The notes under the pieces were generated by a model. The model saw only the letters and a list, made by a program, of their open reading frames with translations, was not told where the DNA came from and did no database searches. Of a DNA stretch of 28,192 nt, positions 14,531 to 22,016 are shown one piece after another. The first letter of the stretch is position 1; the number at the start of each line of letters is the position of its first letter. The stretch is taken from contig CAZLTY010000023.1 of the NCBI GenBank assembly GCA_964562575.1, positions 1-28,192 of the forward strand. Reading direction: 5' to 3'. This stretch comes from SG8-4 sp964562575 (lineage in GTDB: Bacteria; Planctomycetota; Phycisphaerae; Sedimentisphaerales; Anaerobacaceae). The position numbers and the translations under genes are program-made.

Positions 14531-15331
14531 ATGGATTCGTTTTTCTACCTTGTGATGTTTGCGGGTGCTGTTGCCGGTGCTAGCACGGGGCTGTTGGGGG
14601 TCTATATTGTTGGTATGCGGATGCCTTTTATCGGGGTCTGCATATCCCATTCGGCGATGGCGGGGACCATCTATTCGATTCTATTGGGTGTTAATCCGGT
14701 CTGGGGGGCTGCGGTTTTTTCAGCGGTCATCTCAATGAGTCTTGGTGCGATCAGGCCTGGAAGATCGAGGCTGGATGCCAATGTGGCGTTGGCAATACTT
14801 TTCAATTTAATGCTCGGGCTTACGTTCTTGGGGATCGGGCTGATTCAGGCCAGCCGGTCCGAGGTGCTTGGATTGCTTTGGGGCAGTTTGCTTTTTGTGC
14901 GCAAGGGCAGTGTAGTGACTATTACGATTTTGGGATTGGCTCTTGTAGTCTTTGTCACTTTATTCAATAAAGAACTGAAAGTGCTGCTGTTCAGTCGAAC
15001 CATTGCCTCGGCGACGGGTGTGCATGAGAGCTTTGTTTACTGTCTTTTTCTTGCTCTGTGCGGGCTGATACTGGCGGTTAACCTTCCACTTGTTGGTGGG
15101 TTGATGATATTCAGTCTGATCACATGCCCGGCGGCAGCGGCGTATCAAATATGCAAAGGGCACAGGTCGGTTGTCTTTGCGGCTACGATTTTTGGGATGA
15201 CAAGTGCGTTAGCTGGTTTTTTGGTTTCGTACTATCTTGATCTGCCGACCGGCGCGTGCATTGTAATTGTCAGTGCGGCTATCTTTGCTGCTTCGGCGAG
15301 CTACAGGCTCTTGAGGCGCAAGCGTGACTGA
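14531..15331 (+). CDS. znuB: ZnuB-type metal ABC transporter permease
   Basis: 266 residues, about eight membrane helices, ABC-3 permease family. Recognisable stretches are MRMPFIGVCISHSAMAG near the N-terminus, DANVALAILFNLMLGLTFLGIGLIQ in the middle, and VNLPLVGGLMIFSLITCPAAAAYQICK, the coupling-helix region. A GAGG at 14517-14520, overlapping the upstream stop, serves as binding site. It completes the A-C-B importer begun at 12885. The short hairpin at 15341-15358 probably ends the transcript. Metal specificity is unknown. Confidence 0.9.
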   Translation: MDSFFYLVMFAGAVAGASTGLLGVYIVGMRMPFIGVCISHSAMAGTIYSILLGVNPVWGAAVFSAVISMSLGAIRPGRSRLDANVALAILFNLMLGLTFLGIGLIQASRSEVLGLLWGSLLFVRKGSVVTITILGLALVVFVTLFNKELKVLLFSRTIASATGVHESFVYCLFLALCGLILAVNLPLVGGLMIFSLITCPAAAAYQICKGHRSVVFAATIFGMTSALAGFLVSYYLDLPTGACIVIVSAAIFAASASYRLLRRKRD

Positions 15332-15340
15332 CTCACAGAT

Positions 15341-15358
15341 ACTCTCAAAAGAGTTTTT
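15341..15358 (+). terminator. short rho-independent terminator after znuB
   Basis: ACTCT-CAAA-AGAGT followed by TTTT. The 5-bp stem is short and A/T-rich, so some read-through into the FmdE-domain gene is likely. Confidence 0.5.
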
Positions 15359-15396
15359 CTGGCATTTACCAAGAAAAGATGATAGGAGACTTTGAA

Positions 15397-15873
15397 ATGA
15401 GTGAAGACGTGTGGAATATGGGCCAGGCGCCTGAAGATTGGTGGGGCCAAATCGAACACATGCACGGACACGTCGGTCCCTGGAATGTTCTGGGATGGCG
15501 CATCGGCCAGGCCGCCCTGCGCGAATTCGATACGAAATGGGGCCGGCACGAACTCGACATCATCTGCTACGTTCCTGTCAAGACCCCGTATTCCTGTATG
15601 GCCGACGGCCTGGTAATCGGCACAGGCAATAGCATCGGCCGGCTCGATCTCCGCTTAGCTGAGGTTTTTTCGTTGAACTTCATCCATGTGTGCATAAACC
15701 GCAAGGATGGTACGGGACCTGTGTTGATCTTTAAGCCCGTGCAAACATATCTCAGGCACATAGACACCCCAAGGCCGGAGGAGTTGGAGAAACTTTCACG
15801 AGAGTGCGGCGATATGGCAGAGAGCGATCTGTTTGAAGTGACGCGAATTATGCCGTCCGAAGCCGACAAGTAG
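15397..15873 (+). CDS. FmdE-domain protein
   Basis: 158 residues, FmdE family (PF02663). The N-terminal motif HMHGHVGPWNVLGWRIG (21-37) and the CMADGLVIGTGNSIGR region (67-82) with its conserved Cys are the family's signatures. The original member is a subunit of formylmethanofuran dehydrogenase, but stand-alone bacterial proteins of this type often sit beside metal or cobalamin-type transporters and have no proven role; the conserved His and Cys suggest metal binding. The ATG at 15397 is chosen because AGGAGA (15384-15389) lies seven bases upstream; an in-frame ATG at 15379 lacks such a site. It follows znuB by 65 bases and probably belongs to the metal region. Confidence 0.82.
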   Translation: MSEDVWNMGQAPEDWWGQIEHMHGHVGPWNVLGWRIGQAALREFDTKWGRHELDIICYVPVKTPYSCMADGLVIGTGNSIGRLDLRLAEVFSLNFIHVCINRKDGTGPVLIFKPVQTYLRHIDTPRPEELEKLSRECGDMAESDLFEVTRIMPSEADK

Positions 15874-15887
15874 AAGGACTCTCGAAG

Positions 15888-15910
15888 CCCAGCCGAGCAC
15901 GTGCGCTGGG
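15888..15910. repeat. CCCAGC / GCTGGG inverted repeat in a convergent gap
   Basis: CCCAGC (15888-15893) and GCTGGG (15905-15910) with an 11-base loop that itself contains GCAC/GTGC. It lies between convergent genes and could act as a weak two-way terminator, but there is no T-tract. Confidence 0.35.
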
Positions 15911-15963
15911 GACATTCCTCGCGGAGTCGTCATCGCATTTTTCCTGGGCGCAAACGTCAAGCC

Positions 15964-18900
15964 TTATTTGAAGCACGACACGCGACCGTCCCGGGTGGCA
16001 ATGTACAGTTTTCCGTTGGCCGCAGCCATCCCGTCGAAGACAGGGGGAGAAGCGAGCTTGTACTCATGCAGTTTTGCGCCATTTTCTGCCGAGACGGCCC
16101 AGAGGACTGCACCGTCTTTTCCCAGTAAGGCGGCCTCCTGTTTTAGAATCTGATCCTCTTTGCCTTTGTCTGTTCCTTCCTCTTGCAGAACATCTTCCGC
16201 ACCGGCGATAAGCAGCGTCTTGCCCGCCAGTGTCATCGCCCGAACGAGAATCGGAACTTCTCCGGACCACATGTAGTTCTCTGCATTGCCGATGGGGACG
16301 GGCCCTTCATTCCTCCTTCTCTTGCTCTTGGCCCGCGATTGGGGCTTTGGAGCGGGCCTGGTTGCAGATACCTTCCATTGCTTGTCCGCGGCGAAGAGTC
16401 GGTATTCCAGGGGCCTGGTCCATCTGTAGTACTGCGGCCGGCGACCGAATACGTATACCCTGTCATCGCCAACGCTCATTATCTTGCCGGCCGGTGCGTG
16501 TTTGCCTGCGATGTAGTAACCGTTCCACCCACTACCCCAGGTCTTGCCGTAGAGCCAATACGTCCGATGGAACCAGGTGTCATCGAGGAAGCCGGTCGGA
16601 CAGAACAAATGCGTGGCCTCGCCGCCCTGGCGCGTTCCCTCTTGAGGCCCCTCGATTTCGGGTCCGGTCCTCAGACGCTTGCCCTGCAGATCGAAGGCCT
16701 GGGATCGCATATAAATGTGCTTGCCGTCGCAGCTCAGTATGTCGGGACGACCCACGGGCATGTTCAGCCACTTCACAAGTTCCTGCACGTCGCCGCCTGT
16801 CTGAGGGTCACGGTCATCGAGCGCAGTGTCCGAAATCATCTCGCCGCTGCGGGCATCGAGGCGGTACAGACGCATACCGCCGTCCACAAATATGGACCGG
16901 CCCGCTACAAAATGTGCAATCCCGTCGCGGACGAGAACACTGCCGCTGACAGGCCAGAGCGATTCGATCTGCTCGTAGACCATTATCCGGCGATCCGTCG
17001 GCGCAGCTAAGAAACGCCAAATAAGGGCGCCGTCGTCGGCGGCCAGACAATAGACATAACCATCCGCCGAGCCGAACAGAATGCGGCCTTCAAAATAAGT
17101 CGGTGGAGAATCAACTCGTCCGCCCGTGGTATAGTTCCAGAGCGGCGTACCACTGTCGGCAGCCAGGGCATGGACTGTGTGCCTATCGACGGCGGCGACA
17201 AAGACCATGCCGGCAGCGACCGTAACGCTGCTGATTCCTGCTTTCGCAGGAATGACGTCACCCCCGCGAAAGCGGGGGTTGCCTGCGATGGGCGTCTGCC
17301 ACGCCTGTTCCAATTGAGCCGGAACGGTCGTTTTTGTTGCCCCGCTTCGGGCCGCATCATGCCGATACGTCGGCCAGTCATCGGGATTTTCGATTTGCGA
17401 ATTGCGATCTTCGATTTGGCTGTAGGCTGGGCCTTTCTTCAGTCTTGTTTCTCGAGAATCCGCCTTCCAGGCGCCGCCCGGCGAAGCGGGCGCAAAGGCA
17501 TTGAAACTGTGCAGCATGGACTCTGCATAGCAGATGCAGGGGGCCGGCGGCGTGTACAGAAGACCGTTGCACGGGAGAATCCCGTAAAGGCACGCGCCGC
17601 GCACCCAATGATTGAGATCCCAACGCTGCCGGTCGAGATCTACAAACTCGATGCCGGTACGGGAAGTCATGATGTAGTTGGTAGTGGCCCGACCGGGGTA
17701 GCAGCGATGATGGAACCAGTAGTTCGTCTTATCTGCGGCGAAGCGATGCTTGAGATGGCCGGTCTTGAGATCCATCCCCACGACGGTGCCGTCGAGTTTT
17801 CCATTTGAACTGCTGTCACACCATACGATGCCGTCTATCACGAACAGGTTCTCCGGCGAGCTGTAGCCTGAAGGAAGATGCTTGCCTGTCCACAGTGTCT
17901 TTCCCGTTTGTGCCGACAGTGCAGTGAGGGTATCGGCTCGGGCCTCGCCGCCGCCGGACTTGGTCATGCCGGAGAACTCCCCTCCGGCAAAGAGCACCAC
18001 GCCGTCGGAGACTACCAGCCTGGAGCTGAAGAATGACGTCTGCTTCTCAGGCGACGGCAGCGGCTCGGAGGTCCATGCCTTCTCGCCGGTCGTGCGCTCC
18101 AGAGACGTTGCTTTCTTCGAATCAAAGTTGAAGTAGTACACATGTTCGTTGTCGACCGCCATTGTGCCGGCGGCAACCACATCGGATGCCTGCCAGAGTT
18201 TGTTGCCGGCACTGGCGTCGAGCGCCATGATCGTTCGCGTCTCGACCGGCCTTTCCTTGCGTCCGCCATCGCCGATAGAGCCCGGACCGATCAGGACAAA
18301 CAACTCCCCTTGTGAAAGAAGTATCTCTTCTGTGCCGGCGGTGTCCTGATATGTTCGAACCGTCTGGCCTGTCGTCGCGTCGAGAGATGTCACGGGCCCT
18401 TCGAGACTCAGGGTCGTATAGACCAGAGCGTTCGCCGCGACCAGTCGGCGAGGTGCGTCGGCGGGTCCATCCTTCAAACCCTTGAAACGGGTGTACCACG
18501 TATCGATCTTCCTCTTCCACAACACTTTGCCGTTGAAAGCGTCCCTGGCGATCAGCGCCCAATGCGACGGCATATAGATCGAAGCGGTGGAGCCTTCGTC
18601 CATTATATAGAACAGGCGCCCGCCGGTCGATACCATGGCGCTGAAACTCGACATGTGGTCGTGATGTCGGGTCCATTTCGGACCGCCCTGCCACTGGAGA
18701 CGGCGCGGCGGCCCGACAACCGTGTCTTTGGCAACGGCGTTGTTGTCTGCATCGTGCAGATAGTGCGTCCATTCGTCGATGCTGTCGGGCCGAGACTTGA
18801 GACGTTTTCTGCCGTTTATCAGCGCGACTCCGCCCGGCACCAGGACCCGCATTACCTCGGCTTGTGATACCTCGCCAAGGCTGTCGGCGACAAATAGGTT

Positions 18901-19215
18901 GACCATATTGTCCACATAGGGCAGGTTTCGACCGTCAAACGTGTCGATCGAGACGCTCCCATAGAAGCCCTTTGACTGAACATGTTGGCGCGCCCTGGCG
19001 ACATTCTTCGGATCGGCATCCAATCCGTGAACGCAGCAGCCGTTATTTAGTCGCAGCGATGCCGTTAATCGTCCGTCTTGGCATCCCAGGTGAACTATGA
19101 CGCCCCCCTGAAAGCCGGCAGTTTCCAGCACTGATTTTGCGGATTGAGCTTCTGCATTTGCCGCGATAGTAAGCATACACCCGACGAACACCCATATAGT
19201 GATTCGTTGTTTCAT
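15964..19215 (-). CDS. exported PQQ-type beta-propeller protein with an N-terminal methyltransferase-like domain
   Basis: 1,083 residues. A signal peptide (MKQRITIWVFVGCMLTIAANAEA) leads into a class I methyltransferase-like domain (about 35-140): VIVHLGCQDGRL for motif I, HGLDADPKNV for motif II and a GVALING end strand. The remainder is a large beta-propeller with repeated PQQ/BamB-type blades (for example SGTPLWNYTTGG, TGEKAWTSEPLP, TGKTLWTGKHLP). Two inserted stretches interrupt the propeller: SQIEDRNSQIEN (about 598-611) and PRFRGGDVIPAKAGIS (about 646-661), both translations of repeat DNA. The start at 19215 is used because it begins the signal peptide; the frame is open to 19287. The fusion is widespread in Planctomycetota; its role, and whether SAM is ever bound outside the cytoplasm, are unknown. 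Confidence 0.85.
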   Translation of the reverse strand: MKQRITIWVFVGCMLTIAANAEAQSAKSVLETAGFQGGVIVHLGCQDGRLTASLRLNNGCCVHGLDADPKNVARARQHVQSKGFYGSVSIDTFDGRNLPYVDNMVNLFVADSLGEVSQAEVMRVLVPGGVALINGRKRLKSRPDSIDEWTHYLHDADNNAVAKDTVVGPPRRLQWQGGPKWTRHHDHMSSFSAMVSTGGRLFYIMDEGSTASIYMPSHWALIARDAFNGKVLWKRKIDTWYTRFKGLKDGPADAPRRLVAANALVYTTLSLEGPVTSLDATTGQTVRTYQDTAGTEEILLSQGELFVLIGPGSIGDGGRKERPVETRTIMALDASAGNKLWQASDVVAAGTMAVDNEHVYYFNFDSKKATSLERTTGEKAWTSEPLPSPEKQTSFFSSRLVVSDGVVLFAGGEFSGMTKSGGGEARADTLTALSAQTGKTLWTGKHLPSGYSSPENLFVIDGIVWCDSSSNGKLDGTVVGMDLKTGHLKHRFAADKTNYWFHHRCYPGRATTNYIMTSRTGIEFVDLDRQRWDLNHWVRGACLYGILPCNGLLYTPPAPCICYAESMLHSFNAFAPASPGGAWKADSRETRLKKGPAYSQIEDRNSQIENPDDWPTYRHDAARSGATKTTVPAQLEQAWQTPIAGNPRFRGGDVIPAKAGISSVTVAAGMVFVAAVDRHTVHALAADSGTPLWNYTTGGRVDSPPTYFEGRILFGSADGYVYCLAADDGALIWRFLAAPTDRRIMVYEQIESLWPVSGSVLVRDGIAHFVAGRSIFVDGGMRLYRLDARSGEMISDTALDDRDPQTGGDVQELVKWLNMPVGRPDILSCDGKHIYMRSQAFDLQGKRLRTGPEIEGPQEGTRQGGEATHLFCPTGFLDDTWFHRTYWLYGKTWGSGWNGYYIAGKHAPAGKIMSVGDDRVYVFGRRPQYYRWTRPLEYRLFAADKQWKVSATRPAPKPQSRAKSKRRRNEGPVPIGNAENYMWSGEVPILVRAMTLAGKTLLIAGAEDVLQEEGTDKGKEDQILKQEAALLGKDGAVLWAVSAENGAKLHEYKLASPPVFDGMAAANGKLYIATRDGRVSCFK
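17234..17278 (-). repeat. double-hairpin palindromic element inside the propeller gene
   Basis: Two perfect stem-loops side by side: ATTCCTGC-TTTC-GCAGGAAT (17234-17253) and CCCCCGC-GAAA-GCGGGGG (17261-17278). In the gene's frame they encode PRFRGGDVIPAKAGIS, a peptide familiar as the translation of a very widespread intergenic palindromic repeat. The reading frame is kept. Confidence 0.85.
17382..17425 (-). repeat. degenerate AAATCGAAGATCG repeat inside the propeller gene
   Basis: On the minus strand CAAATCGAAGATCGCAATTC is followed by CGCAAATCGAAAATC, a tandem of CAAATCGAA(A/G)ATC units translated as SQIEDRNSQIEN. It resembles spacer-type repeats seen between genes (12148-12236, 24472-24567) rather than propeller sequence. 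Confidence 0.55.
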
Positions 19216-19333
19216 TTCAAGACCCCAGCAACTCATCTGGCGGGCAAAGCCCATCCTATGTGTTTTATTGTCTATTACTGCAATCATAGCATAATGGAGT
19301 CAAGCCCGGAAGCGGGATTGTCGATGATTGAAG

Positions 19334-20896
19334 ATGAAGAATTCGAAATTGACAATACCGGCGTACATTGACGGTTTGCCGAACATTTGCGGTTCGGAGG
19401 ATCTTGTGGCCGAGGCTATGAGTCGAGAGGGCCCCTTCTATCTTGACCAGAGCACGATCGGCTTCGAGAATATCGACAGCAGCTTTGCGATCGCGCTTCA
19501 CATGCACCAGCCTTTGATCCCGGCTGGGGGCAGGCGCAGGGTGGGCTTTGGCCCACCGATCCATGATGGTGGGACAACCCATTCGGCTGCGCTCAGAGCC
19601 CGCCCTGAGCTTGTCGAAGGGGCAGGTCCCACGTTACATGGCCGTCAGATCATAGGCAATCTTCAACACATGATGGCCGATCCCGAGACGGGGGACAATC
19701 ACAATGCGACGGTATTTGCCCGGTGCTACGAGCGGATGGGCGAGTTCGTCGCCGAGCTTGTCGCCGAGGGCAAACAACCTCGCGTGATGCTCGACTATTC
19801 GGGCTGTTTGCTTCACGGCTTGTGCCAGATGGGGCGAGGCGACATAATCGATACGCTTCGAGCTGCGACGAACGACCCGGCGACCGGGCGGTGCATCGAA
19901 TGGCTCGGCACACCCTGGGGCCACCCGATGGCTCCGTCGACGCCGGTTCAGGATTACCGCTTGCACGTTCGGGCGTGGCAGCACTTTTTCGCGATGCTGT
20001 TCGGGTTCGAGACGCTTAGTCGGGTGAGGGGATTCTCGCCGAGCGAGATGGCCTTGCCCAACCATCCGGACGTATGCTACGAGTTCGTCAAGACGCTGAA
20101 CGAGTGTGGCTACCGCTGGGTCCTCGTGCAGGAACATACCGTCGAGCGAATTGAGGGCGCCGGCGTGCACGATCCTCACGTGCCTCATCGGCTGGTGGCC
20201 AAGAATTCACGGGGCCAAACGGCCAGCATCACGGCGATCATCAAAACGCAAGGCAGTGACACCAAGCTGATCGGCCAGATGCAGCCTTACTACGAGGCGC
20301 TGACTCTCGGGCGCAGAGAGCTCCGAGGCGCAGAAGTGCCGCCGGTGGTGACGCAAATCGCCGACGGCGAAAACGGCGGCGTTATGATGAATGAGTTCCC
20401 GTCGAAATATTTGGAAGTCATGGCCGAGGCTTCGCATAGCCGGTGCCCGGCAGTGAACGTGACCGAGTACCTGGAGTATCTCGACAGTATCGGCCTCACC
20501 GAGGAGGCCTTTGACGCTATCCAGCCGATTATGCAGGGCCGGATATGGGAGAGATTCACAGACGGGGCCGGCCCGGAAGCGATGGGAAAACTTATCGAGG
20601 ATCTGGAGAAAGAAGACGACCGATTCAGCGTCGAAGGCGGTAGCTGGACGAACGACCGCTCCTGGGTGCGAGGGTATGAGCACGTGCTGGGCCCGATGCA
20701 GACTGCGAGCGCGATGTTCGCCGAGAAGGTGCTCTGCCAGGACGTTCCGACGTCAGAGAAGCGATATCGCGAGGCGCTGTTCCACCTGATGAATGCGCAG
20801 ACGAGCTGTTTCAGGTACTGGGGCGAAGGCACCTGGACAGACTATGGCCGTGAATTGTGCCGGCGCGCAACCGATATCATCAGAGACAACTTCTGA
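19334..20896 (+). CDS. GH57-like glycoside hydrolase with an in-frame repeat insertion
   Basis: 520 residues. Glycoside hydrolase family 57 hallmarks: HMHQP (56-60, region I), EWLGTPWGHPMAPS (region II), GFSPSEMALP with the likely nucleophile Glu (region III) and QIADGENGG with the likely acid/base Asp (region IV). Family members act on alpha-glucans as amylases, glucanotransferases or branching enzymes; no signal peptide is present, so it probably works on cytoplasmic glycogen-like polymers. Between LIPAGG and LHGRQIIGNL, residues of about 66-103 are encoded by repeat DNA (including RPELVEG). ATG at 19334 is used; TTG at 19328 is also possible. It is divergent from the propeller gene and convergent with the DUF1080 gene. 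Confidence 0.85.
   Translation: MKNSKLTIPAYIDGLPNICGSEDLVAEAMSREGPFYLDQSTIGFENIDSSFAIALHMHQPLIPAGGRRRVGFGPPIHDGGTTHSAALRARPELVEGAGPTLHGRQIIGNLQHMMADPETGDNHNATVFARCYERMGEFVAELVAEGKQPRVMLDYSGCLLHGLCQMGRGDIIDTLRAATNDPATGRCIEWLGTPWGHPMAPSTPVQDYRLHVRAWQHFFAMLFGFETLSRVRGFSPSEMALPNHPDVCYEFVKTLNECGYRWVLVQEHTVERIEGAGVHDPHVPHRLVAKNSRGQTASITAIIKTQGSDTKLIGQMQPYYEALTLGRRELRGAEVPPVVTQIADGENGGVMMNEFPSKYLEVMAEASHSRCPAVNVTEYLEYLDSIGLTEEAFDAIQPIMQGRIWERFTDGAGPEAMGKLIEDLEKEDDRFSVEGGSWTNDRSWVRGYEHVLGPMQTASAMFAEKVLCQDVPTSEKRYREALFHLMNAQTSCFRYWGEGTWTDYGRELCRRATDIIRDNF
19540..19632 (+). repeat. composite palindromic repeat inside the GH57-like gene
   Basis: Three nested signals: GGTGGGC-TTTG-GCCCACC (19540-19557); GCTCAG / CTGAGC with an 8-base loop (19591-19610), followed by TTGTCGAAGG; and long-range arms GTGGGAC (19569-19575) and GTCCCAC (19626-19632). 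The part translated ARPELVEG is a well-known, very widespread short repeat. The frame is preserved. Confidence 0.8.
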
Positions 20897-20902
20897 TACG
20901 AT

Positions 20903-21658
20903 TCAATCGTCGAGCACTTTGATTCTTATGTTCCGAAAGGCGATCCCGCCGCCGTGGTCCTGGAGAAGAATGTAGCCTTGTTTGGCTTCGCCGAACTTAT
21001 CGCGATTCTTGAATTTGCTCTCGGCGACGGCGGCACGGAACTTCTTGCTGCCCCGCTCGAACTCCAAGACTTTCTTGCCGCTAATCCAGTGCTCGACGTG
21101 GTTGCCGCGAGCTACGATTCGCACGCGGTTCCATCGACCTCTGGGCTTGGCGGGTCTTTCCTTCGCAGCCAAAATGTCGTAAAGGTCCGCCAGGTTGCCG
21201 GTGCCCCTGACTTTGGCATCGGCGTCGTAGATTTGGTATTCCAGGCCAAGCTCCGTCTTGGGGTACGCGAAATATTTTACGCCGCTATTGACATGCCCGC
21301 CTTTGAAATTGGGATCGAGCTTATAATCGAGCCTGAAATCGAAGCTGCTGTACTGGTTTTTCGTGACGATGCTCCCGCGGAGCTTGGTGGGGTGCTTATC
21401 CCGTTCGGTGGAAATGATTTGGCCTTCAGCGACCTTCCAGCAGGTACTAGGGACCTTATCGTTGGTCGCACCCTTCCATCCGTTCAGCGTTTTGCCGTCA
21501 AAGAGTAGTTTCCAGCCGTTGCTGATTTGCTTTTTTGTGAGCGTATTCGCCTTCGCTGTCACATTAGACTTGTTGCGGGCGATTGCACAGTTCGAAATAG
21601 TAATCAGTAGGGCGAGAGAGATCGCCGTTGTGCGAAGATTCGACTCATCTTGTCGCAT
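20903..21658 (-). CDS. secreted DUF1080 (3-keto-disaccharide hydrolase fold) protein
   Basis: 251 residues. An N-terminal signal segment (about 8-27, TTAISLALLITISNCAIA) precedes a single DUF1080 (PF06439) domain: GWKLLFDGKTLNGWKG, then the concanavalin-like sandwich with FDFRLDYKLDP, NSGVKYFAYP, YEIQ-like EYQIYDADA and the closing IAFRNIRIKVL. Characterised relatives hydrolyse 3-keto-glycosides or other sugar conjugates; most planctomycete copies are uncharacterised. AAGGAG stands just before the ATG, and a strong promoter lies at 21749-21777. The gene is convergent with GH57, six bases apart. Confidence 0.88.
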   Translation of the reverse strand: MRQDESNLRTTAISLALLITISNCAIARNKSNVTAKANTLTKKQISNGWKLLFDGKTLNGWKGATNDKVPSTCWKVAEGQIISTERDKHPTKLRGSIVTKNQYSSFDFRLDYKLDPNFKGGHVNSGVKYFAYPKTELGLEYQIYDADAKVRGTGNLADLYDILAAKERPAKPRGRWNRVRIVARGNHVEHWISGKKVLEFERGSKKFRAAVAESKFKNRDKFGEAKQGYILLQDHGGGIAFRNIRIKVLDD

Positions 21659-21797
21659 TGTCAGGCTCCTTGTTCAAGCAGCTCAGTGAAAACTTCCCAT
21701 GCCCCGGCGCGCCGGTGCTCAGCTACGCCGCTGAGGCTTATCCAAAACATAGTATCAAGCCCATAGGACAAACTCAAGGTTTCTGATAATGATCATT
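21659..21797. other. upstream region of the DUF1080 gene up to the transposon
   Basis: No gene. It holds a GC-rich palindrome CCGGCGCGCCGG (21704-21715), a hairpin CTCAGC-TACGCC-GCTGAG (21718-21735) in the predicted 5' leader of the DUF1080 mRNA, that gene's promoter, and the palindrome AATGATCATT (21788-21797) abutting the transposon target duplication. Confidence 0.7.
21749..21777 (-). promoter_or_regulatory. promoter of the DUF1080 gene
   Basis: On the minus strand: TTGAGT (21777-21772), 17-base spacer, TACTAT (21754-21749). Transcription would start near 21742, giving a leader of about 85 bases that contains the two GC-rich palindromes. The transposon inserted about 28 bases upstream of the -35. 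Confidence 0.6.
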
Positions 21798-21805
21798 TAG
21801 TAGTC
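21798..21805 (+). repeat. left 8-bp target-site duplication
   Basis: TAGTAGTC immediately outside the left inverted repeat; repeated exactly at 24295-24302. Eight or nine bases is the usual IS1-family duplication. Confidence 0.92.
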
Positions 21806-21823
21806 GGTAGTGGGTCAGTTTGA
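21806..21823 (+). repeat. left terminal inverted repeat
   Basis: GGTAGTGGGTCAGTTTGA, a perfect complement of 24277-24294. A subterminal hairpin AGCAGA-TTTT-TCTGCT follows at 21842-21857. Confidence 0.95.
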
Positions 21824-21925
21824 GCCGATTTTCTGAAAAATAGCAGATTTTTCTGCTTGAACATAGCTCTTTTACAAGTAAAGATGGTCGCTAAGAGCGA
21901 ATTACTCATAATCTGCTGGGTTTCG

Positions 21926-21943
21926 TCCTTGACCGGTCAAGGA
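21926..21943. promoter_or_regulatory. 18-bp perfect palindrome in the transposon
   Basis: TCCTTGACC / GGTCAAGGA. A near-copy, CTTGAGCGGTCAAG, lies at 23407-23420 in the transposase promoter. This points to one regulator, perhaps the transposase, acting at both sites. Confidence 0.7.
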
Positions 21944-21982
21944 AATTATGTAGACTTTATAGGAAAATCATATAAAATCATG

Positions 21983-22010
21983 TTGACAGGATATTTTGCC
22001 GATGTAGAAT
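21983..22010 (+). promoter_or_regulatory. passenger-gene promoter, predicted leaderless
   Basis: TTGACA (21983-21988), 16-base spacer, TAGAAT (22005-22010). The ATG follows at 22017, where transcription should begin, and no Shine-Dalgarno sequence fits in between. Confidence 0.75.
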
Positions 22011-22016
22011 AGAGAT

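Noticed and set aside
21784..21798. A Fur-box-like sequence TGATAATGATCATTT near the DUF1080 promoter.
   Set aside because: Matches only about 11 of 15 positions of the 7-1-7 model, and the gene has no evident link to iron. The AATGATCATT palindrome is reported only as a landmark.
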